This document shows positions 1 through 4,114 of a stretch of DNA of 7,702 nucleotides, in pieces (within the stretch, counting starts at the first letter, position 1; each line of letters opens with the position of its first letter). The stretch comes from Spirochaetales bacterium (GTDB lineage Bacteria > Spirochaetota > Spirochaetia > DSM-27196 > SLST01), in assembly GCA_030642995.1 (NCBI GenBank), contig DAOWMR010000124.1, positions 1 to 7,702 on the forward strand, read 5' to 3'. The notes beneath the pieces are model-generated. The model saw nothing but the letters and a program-made list of their open reading frames with translations, had not been told where the DNA came from and made no database searches. The position numbers and the translations under genes were made by a program.

Positions 1-66
1 CCGATGGGAATCGAACCCACATCATCAGCTTGAAAGGCTGAGGTAATGCCATTATACGACGGTCGC
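1..66 (-). tRNA. tRNA-Glu (anticodon UUC), 3' end cut off by the window
   Basis: Read on the minus strand, the sequence starts GCGACCG (acceptor 5' half, positions 66-60). A D arm follows, then an anticodon arm with stem TCAGC/GCTGA around the loop CTTTCAA, then a T arm with loop TTCGATT. The seven-base loop gives anticodon TTC, which reads Glu codons. The last visible bases, CGG, pair with the start of the acceptor stem; the remaining TCGC, the discriminator base and any CCA lie outside the window. The cloverleaf parts that are visible are intact. A strong promoter lies just upstream (78-106). Confidence 0.95.
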
Positions 67-77
67 GTTCTCGATAG

Positions 78-106
78 TAGATACCAACATCGGAGTCGGG
101 TGTCAA
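78..106 (-). promoter_or_regulatory. Sigma70-type promoter of the tRNA-Glu gene
   Basis: On the minus strand a perfect -35 TTGACA (106-101) is followed by a 17-nt spacer and the -10 hexamer TATCTA (83-78). The hexamer is preceded by TG plus one base, which makes it an extended -10. Transcription would start near position 71, about five bases before the mature tRNA 5' end at 66. That spacing is typical for stable-RNA genes. The -10 itself matches consensus at only three of six positions, so the call rests on the perfect -35, the spacing and the TG extension. Confidence 0.7.
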
Positions 107-117
107 TCGATCCTGCA

Positions 118-146
118 TTGATACGCGTCCGCGTCTTCAGTAGCAT
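118..146 (+). promoter_or_regulatory. Putative promoter of the PUR-domain gene, possibly giving a leaderless mRNA
   Basis: TTGATA (118-123, five of six matches to TTGACA) and TAGCAT (141-146, four of six matches to TATAAT) are separated by exactly 17 nt. Transcription would begin around 152-154, while the ATG of the downstream gene is at 153. No Shine-Dalgarno sequence is visible before that ATG. The promoter is a motif match only; a more distal start further left cannot be excluded. Confidence 0.45.
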
Positions 147-152
147 AGCGGC

Positions 153-467
153 ATGGGTTTGCGCGGAGAAGTTTTTTCCTGGCGCGTGACGAGCGCCAAC
201 GATCGTCGGACGTATTTCCTCAATCTGAAAGAGAATCGGACGGGTGATCTCTATCTCACCATCGTTGAGAGCAAGAAGCACGGCGAAGAGGGCTTCGATC
301 GACATCAGGTCATGGTATTTGAGGAAGATCTTGGCTCCTTCCGGGTGGGCATGGAGAAAGTGTTCGGGTTCATCGAGGAAAGAAAGGGGAAGCCGAGGCC
401 GAAGCCGAGGCCGAGGCCGAAGCCGAAGAGACGGTTCAAGAAACGCGAAAAGATCGACGGTGAATAG
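153..467 (+). CDS. PUR-domain nucleic-acid-binding protein (DUF3276 / BpuR-like) with a basic Lys/Arg-Pro tail
   Basis: This 104-residue protein matches the short bacterial PUR-alpha-like family (DUF3276) known from Bacteroidetes and spirochaetes. The family pattern visible here is GEVFS near the N-terminus (residues 5-9), RRTYFLNLKENRTGDLYLTI (19-37), an ESKK block (39-42), and a helix ending in FIEERKG (73-79). Characterised members such as Borrelia BpuR bind DNA and RNA and act as post-transcriptional regulators; a similar cytoplasmic role here is inferred. Residues 80-94 form an alternating Lys/Arg-Pro stretch followed by more basic residues, a likely extra nucleic-acid contact. The ATG at 153 is chosen because GEVFS must be included and no better upstream codon exists. 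No Shine-Dalgarno is seen. The 3' end overlaps the convergent rnhB gene by 32 bp. Confidence 0.85.
   Translation: MGLRGEVFSWRVTSANDRRTYFLNLKENRTGDLYLTIVESKKHGEEGFDRHQVMVFEEDLGSFRVGMEKVFGFIEERKGKPRPKPRPRPKPKRRFKKREKIDGE
390..428 (+). repeat. Hexanucleotide repeat, six AAGCCG/AGGCCG units plus a partial unit
   Basis: Six in-frame six-base units, each AAGCCG or AGGCCG, are followed by one more AAG. They encode alternating Lys or Arg and Pro at residues 80-92 of the PUR-domain protein. Because the unit is a multiple of three, gain or loss of copies would lengthen or shorten the tail without shifting the frame. The stretch is low-complexity and could be length-variable between strains. Confidence 0.85.
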
Positions 468-984
468 GACAACGGCCGTACTGGTGAATACGGTCTCTGT
501 GGTCTTTGGTAGGGTAGCCCATGTGCCGTTCAAATCCGTATCGTGGGTCGCGAATTGAGTACTCGATCATCCATGCGTCGCGAGCTGTTTTGGCAAGGAT
601 GCTCGCCGCCATGACAGCGGGAATGAGAGAATCGGCCTTTACAACTGCCTGTGTCGGGTAGGGTAATAGGGGCGTGTGCAATCCGTCGACGATAACGTTC
701 TCGGGGCACACTTCGAGAGATTGTACGGCTCGCTGCATGGCCAGGAGGGTGGCTGCGAGGATGTTGAACTGATCAATCTCGAGGTGTGATGCCCAGCCAA
801 TCGCCCAGGCGACAGATCGATCCATGATCAGTCGGGCGCATTCGTTGCGCCGCTTTGCGGAGAGCCGCTTGGAATCATCGAGTGTTTCAATTGGGAACTC
901 TTTCGGCAGAATGACGGCGCCGGCCGTTACGGGTCCTGCCAGGGGGCCGCGACCTGCTTCGTCCACGCCGCATGTCAGTTGCAT
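436..984 (-). CDS. rnhB: Ribonuclease HII
   Basis: RNase HII cuts the RNA strand of RNA-DNA hybrids and initiates removal of single ribonucleotides misincorporated into DNA; it acts in the cytoplasm with divalent metal. The protein is 182 residues, near the low end of the usual size. All four expected acidic residues are present: D8 and E9 in VDEAGRGPLAGP, D100 in VIVDG, and D118 in KADSLIPAVMAASILAKTARD. Further family marks are LDDSKRLS (35-42), the GYPT segment (156-159), and the C-terminal PIHRRSF. The ATG at 984 begins two residues before the conserved TCGVDEAGRG segment's usual position, so it is the natural start; the ribosome site is weak. The gene lies opposite the PUR gene, with 3' ends overlapping by 32 bp, and is divergent from the ligase gene. 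Confidence 0.97.
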   Translation of the reverse strand: MQLTCGVDEAGRGPLAGPVTAGAVILPKEFPIETLDDSKRLSAKRRNECARLIMDRSVAWAIGWASHLEIDQFNILAATLLAMQRAVQSLEVCPENVIVDGLHTPLLPYPTQAVVKADSLIPAVMAASILAKTARDAWMIEYSIRDPRYGFERHMGYPTKDHRDRIHQYGRCPIHRRSFRVS

Positions 985-1012
985 GAACGCAGCCTACCAC
1001 AGCGACAAGAGC

Positions 1013-1041
1013 TTTACAGGCGTTGCCGGAGAGAATATAGT
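1013..1041 (+). promoter_or_regulatory. Sigma70-type promoter of the ligase-glycosyltransferase operon
   Basis: TTTACA (1013-1018) and TATAGT (1036-1041) each match five of six consensus bases and are separated by 17 nt. Transcription would start near 1048, leaving a leader of about 30 nt with a Shine-Dalgarno at 1069-1073. It sits in the divergent gap between rnhB and the ligase gene. This is the best-matching promoter for the plus-strand genes in the window. Confidence 0.6.
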
Positions 1042-1068
1042 CGTGAAGCTTTCGATTCTGAGTAACCC

Positions 1069-1073
1069 GGAGG
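1069..1073 (+). promoter_or_regulatory. Ribosome binding site GGAGG that sets the ligase start at GTG 1081
   Basis: GGAGG is a full Shine-Dalgarno match. Spacing to the GTG at 1081 is 7 nt, which is near optimal, whereas the TTG at 1078 would be only 4 nt away. The ATG at 1074 is in a different frame from the ligase. The GTG at 1087 is a less likely in-frame alternative. Confidence 0.65.
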
Positions 1074-1080
1074 ATGTTTG

Positions 1081-2868
1081 GTGGTTGTGGAAGCGGGACA
1101 CCCAGCCGTGACAAACTGTCGGTGGCGCCCTTTCTACGGGGACATGCCCGGGGAAATCGACTACCCGAACATCACCCTGTACGAGGCTCTCGCGGAATCA
1201 GCATCGATCTACCCGAGACGTCTCGTCTATGATTTTCTGGGTCACCGCCGATCCTATCGTTCATTGCTTTCCGAGGTGAAACGGGTAGCCCAGGGACTCT
1301 GGGCGCTCGGTGTGCGTCCGGGTCACCGGGTCTGCACGCTGTTACCGAATACTCCGCACATGTTAGTATTCCTCTACGCGGCCAATCGGATTGGCGCGGT
1401 GCTCGGCGTTCTGGATCCGGATGCGGGGCCGCGAGATATAAGCTATCTCCTGGATAATCTTCAGCCACAGTGGGCCGTCGTGACGGGAGAACACGTAGCC
1501 GGCTTCCAGCAGCTGGCCGGCGGAAAGAGTATCAGAGGTGTCGTCGTAGCATCGCTCAAGGACTATGCTTCCGCGGGGCGAATCAAGCGGATACGCCGCC
1601 TGCGCAGGAGACATCGGCTCAATCTGGGCGGATTGCGAGGAACGGTTGGAGTTTCCACTTCTTCAGTGGACGGCAGGGCGTTGTACGAGTTGCCACCTAC
1701 GTTCTCGTGGCTTTCAATGCGGAAGCTCGGCGTTCGCAGCGGTCCGATTGTGGATCAATGTGACCTGCATACCCCCGATCAGTGTGCTGTTGTGCTGTAC
1801 ACCGGCGGCACGACGGAGCGGCCGCGCGGCGTGATGCTGAGTGACGGAAATCTGGACGCCGCCGCGCGGCAGATGCAGTTGCAGGGACCAATCCTTCCCG
1901 GACAAAAAATGCTGAGTGTAGTGCCGTTCTCTCACGGACTCGGTCTGAGTGTTTCGGTCCATACCGCGGTTGTTGCCGGCGCCGAGTCGCTGCTTCTGCC
2001 GCATTTCACTCCGCGGTCGATTGTGAAGACCTTCCGCCGGAGACGGCCCGAATACCTCATCGGGGTCCCGAGCTTCTATGCCGCACTGGTTGCTGATCGG
2101 AAATTCCAAAGAACCCGATTGTCGGGCCTCATGGGCGCTTTCTGCGGTGGCGATCGCATCTCGTCTCAATTGCGGGATGCCTTTGAGATGGCGGTGCGCC
2201 GCAAGGGCGGCGCAATCAGCATTCGTGAAGGATACGGCCTGACGGAGACGGTCGCCGCATGTGTTACCATGCCTGAGACCACTCGAAGGAGTGGGAGTGT
2301 CGGGATTCCGGTGCCGGATACTGATATCCGGGTCGTTCGGTACGACGGATCGGACGAAGACCTGGGCGAATTGCCGGCCTGCGAGGTTGGGGAGCTCTGC
2401 GTGAGTGGACCGACGGTAATGCTGGGCTATCTCAATTTGTCCGGCGCGGGGAGAATCGTTACTGAGAACGGCGTTCGATGGCTGCGAACCGGAGACCTGG
2501 GCCGTATGGACGACGAGGGTTTTGTGTACTTCATTGAACGGATGGGTCGGTCGATCGGTTCTGCAGGAGAGACAGTCTATCCCGGCATCGTGGAAGATGT
2601 GCTCAACGCTCATGCGGAAGTCAAACAGGCTTGTGTCACGATTCAGGACGCGGACGGCACTACCCATCTGACGGCGCACGTCGTGCCGATAGACGCCGAC
2701 CTTGACCGGGAATGGATGGAATCCACGCTCCGGGAGTGGTGTTCCCAGGAACTCGATGAGAGATATCAGCCGTCTGTGTTTGTGTTTTCCGAGGGTCTTC
2801 CCCACACCCGTCTCGGAGTCGTAGATTATCGGCGGGTGGCCGCCTCGGTGTCGTTTCCCCGTGGCTGA
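1081..2868 (+). CDS. AMP-binding (ANL superfamily) acyl-CoA ligase-like protein with degenerate catalytic lysines
   Basis: This 595-residue protein has the length and motif order of long-chain acyl-CoA synthetases, which activate fatty acids with ATP and CoA. Numbering is from GTG 1081. Visible motifs: a phosphate-binding loop YTGGTTERPRGV (240-251), YGLTE (385-389), RTGDLG (469-474, with the ATP-ribose Asp at 472), and a hinge-like segment at about 491-505. A basic stretch near 167-177 resembles the linker of membrane-associated family members. Three conserved lysine positions look altered: PKG of the loop is PRG, the GRxK segment is GRSIGSAGE, and the C-terminal GK that catalyses adenylation is GV (V580 in LPHTRLGV). 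It may therefore be inactive, slow, or specialised for one half-reaction. It precedes the glycosyltransferase by 13 nt, which suggests a joint lipid role. Substrate is unknown. Confidence 0.85.
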   Translation: MVVEAGHPAVTNCRWRPFYGDMPGEIDYPNITLYEALAESASIYPRRLVYDFLGHRRSYRSLLSEVKRVAQGLWALGVRPGHRVCTLLPNTPHMLVFLYAANRIGAVLGVLDPDAGPRDISYLLDNLQPQWAVVTGEHVAGFQQLAGGKSIRGVVVASLKDYASAGRIKRIRRLRRRHRLNLGGLRGTVGVSTSSVDGRALYELPPTFSWLSMRKLGVRSGPIVDQCDLHTPDQCAVVLYTGGTTERPRGVMLSDGNLDAAARQMQLQGPILPGQKMLSVVPFSHGLGLSVSVHTAVVAGAESLLLPHFTPRSIVKTFRRRRPEYLIGVPSFYAALVADRKFQRTRLSGLMGAFCGGDRISSQLRDAFEMAVRRKGGAISIREGYGLTETVAACVTMPETTRRSGSVGIPVPDTDIRVVRYDGSDEDLGELPACEVGELCVSGPTVMLGYLNLSGAGRIVTENGVRWLRTGDLGRMDDEGFVYFIERMGRSIGSAGETVYPGIVEDVLNAHAEVKQACVTIQDADGTTHLTAHVVPIDADLDREWMESTLREWCSQELDERYQPSVFVFSEGLPHTRLGVVDYRRVAASVSFPRG

Positions 2869-2881
2869 CCATCGGCGGTAA

Positions 2882-4072
2882 ATGTTAAAACCTTTGCTCG
2901 TAGGTCAGTTCAACGACTCATACAAGCCGATCATGGACGGTGTCGGTGTTTGCGCCGAGAACTACACACGCTGGATAACCGCAAACCACGGCAGGGGCGT
3001 GGCGATCGTGCCCTCCCAACCTGGATTTGAGGACCGTGATGAGTTCGAGGTCATACGATTCGCGTCGCTTCCGTTCGTCTTCATGCATCCGTATCGGCTT
3101 GGGGTCCCATGGATGAGTCCTTCGGTGGGTTCCCGGCTGCACGAACTGAGCTTTGATCTGGTCCACAGCCACACGCCGTTTGTCGGTGGCCGCATGGCAC
3201 GGCGGGTCGCGCGAGGCCGGCACATCCCCCATGTGACCACCTTCCACACCAAGTATCGGGACGACGCAATGAAAATCCTGCAGAACGATCGCCTTGCGGA
3301 CATCGTCGTTCGTCGGATTGTGGGATTTTACCGGACTGTGGACGTGGTATGGAGCCCGAGTGAATCAACCGCGAAGACGCTGCACGAGTATGGATTCGAC
3401 GGAGAGGTGGTTGTTGCGCCCAACGGGAGTGACATGGCGATCCCCACGGAATCGGAGCGGGAAATTCTGCGTCGGCACGGGGGAGAGTTGTGCGGGCTAC
3501 GGCCGGCCGAATTCATGCTGCTCTTCGTCGGTCAACACCGGTGGGAGAAGAACGTTCGTCTCATTATCAATGCCGTTGCACGGCTCGCCGCAATGCCGAA
3601 AGAGAGCGGAACGGGGAGACCTTTTCGGATGGTGTTTGCCGGGGAAGGATACGCAGCACCGGCAATGCGCTCCTTGTGCGAAGACCTTGGAATTGCGGAG
3701 CGAACCGTCTTTCTCGGGAAAATCGTTGATCGAAATGTGTTGCAGAATCTCTATGCGCGAGCCGACCTGTTTCTCTTTCCGAGTATATACGACAATGCGC
3801 CACTGGTGATGCGGGAAGCCGCCGCCTTTTCGCTTCCGACGGTTGTAGCCGCGGGGTCCACGACCGCCGAGATTGTCCAGGATGGAGAGAACGGATTCGT
3901 CACGGAAGACGATCCGGACGCAATGGCCCGACGATTGAAGTTGCTCATGGGTCAGCCGGAATTACTACGGCGGGCCGGCCGGGGAGCGGCCAAGACCATT
4001 TACATGGGCTGGGAAGAGATCGTGAATTGGGCGGTGGATCAGTATCGGGCCATCATAGACCGCTTTGTCTGA
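2882..4072 (+). CDS. GT4-family glycosyltransferase, resembling diacylglycerol glycosyltransferases
   Basis: This 396-residue protein has the two Rossmann domains of a GT-B fold retaining glycosyltransferase. The N-terminal acceptor domain carries FNDSYKPIMDGV (10-21), HSHTPF (95-100) and FHTKY (121-125), a pattern shared with 1,2-diacylglycerol 3-glucosyltransferases of the alMGS type. The C-terminal donor domain begins near 210 with FVGQHRWEKN, containing K223, and ends with the nucleotide-sugar motif PSIYDNAPLVMREAA. There the usual E-x7-E reads D304-x7-E312. The expected Arg after the glycine of the GR loop is Gln218. No transmembrane helix is seen; members usually bind the membrane peripherally. 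It probably adds a sugar from a nucleotide donor to a membrane lipid, but acceptor and sugar are inferred. Start ATG has only a poor ribosome site, so translation may be coupled to the ligase ending 13 nt upstream. Confidence 0.85.
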   Translation: MLKPLLVGQFNDSYKPIMDGVGVCAENYTRWITANHGRGVAIVPSQPGFEDRDEFEVIRFASLPFVFMHPYRLGVPWMSPSVGSRLHELSFDLVHSHTPFVGGRMARRVARGRHIPHVTTFHTKYRDDAMKILQNDRLADIVVRRIVGFYRTVDVVWSPSESTAKTLHEYGFDGEVVVAPNGSDMAIPTESEREILRRHGGELCGLRPAEFMLLFVGQHRWEKNVRLIINAVARLAAMPKESGTGRPFRMVFAGEGYAAPAMRSLCEDLGIAERTVFLGKIVDRNVLQNLYARADLFLFPSIYDNAPLVMREAAAFSLPTVVAAGSTTAEIVQDGENGFVTEDDPDAMARRLKLLMGQPELLRRAGRGAAKTIYMGWEEIVNWAVDQYRAIIDRFV

Positions 4073-4092
4073 TCGGAAATCTGTTGTACACT
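4065..4092 (+). promoter_or_regulatory. Weak candidate promoter for smc
   Basis: TTGTCT (4065-4070) and TACACT (4087-4092) each match four of six consensus bases with a 16-nt spacer. Transcription would start near 4099, just before the Shine-Dalgarno. The -35 lies over the glycosyltransferase stop codon. The 42-nt gap before smc is otherwise featureless, and read-through from the upstream operon is equally possible. Confidence 0.2.
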
Positions 4093-4104
4093 GTAGCTTG
4101 AACT

Positions 4105-4109
4105 GGGAG
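4105..4109 (+). promoter_or_regulatory. Ribosome binding site GGGAG that supports the smc GTG start
   Basis: GGGAG lies 5 nt before the GTG at 4115. This supports the non-ATG start, which yields the N-terminus MLLKSLELFGFKSFAD expected for the family. Confidence 0.55.
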
Positions 4110-4114
4110 CGGAC

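Noticed and set aside
1034..1062. A minus-strand promoter for rnhB with -10 TATATT (1039-1034) overlapping the -10 of the divergent ligase promoter.
   Set aside because: The -10 is good, but the hexamer 17 nt upstream (CTCAGA) matches the -35 consensus at only three of six positions and neighbouring spacings are worse. It remains possible but is not supported enough to list.
1714..2805. A long minus-strand open frame of 363 codons inside the ligase gene.
   Set aside because: It lies opposite a clear ANL-family gene, its translation shows no recognisable domain, and it has the Arg/His/Pro-rich composition typical of antisense frames in GC-rich DNA.
4073..4114. A terminator between the glycosyltransferase gene and smc.
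   Set aside because: I see no GC-rich inverted repeat followed by a T run in this 42-nt gap.
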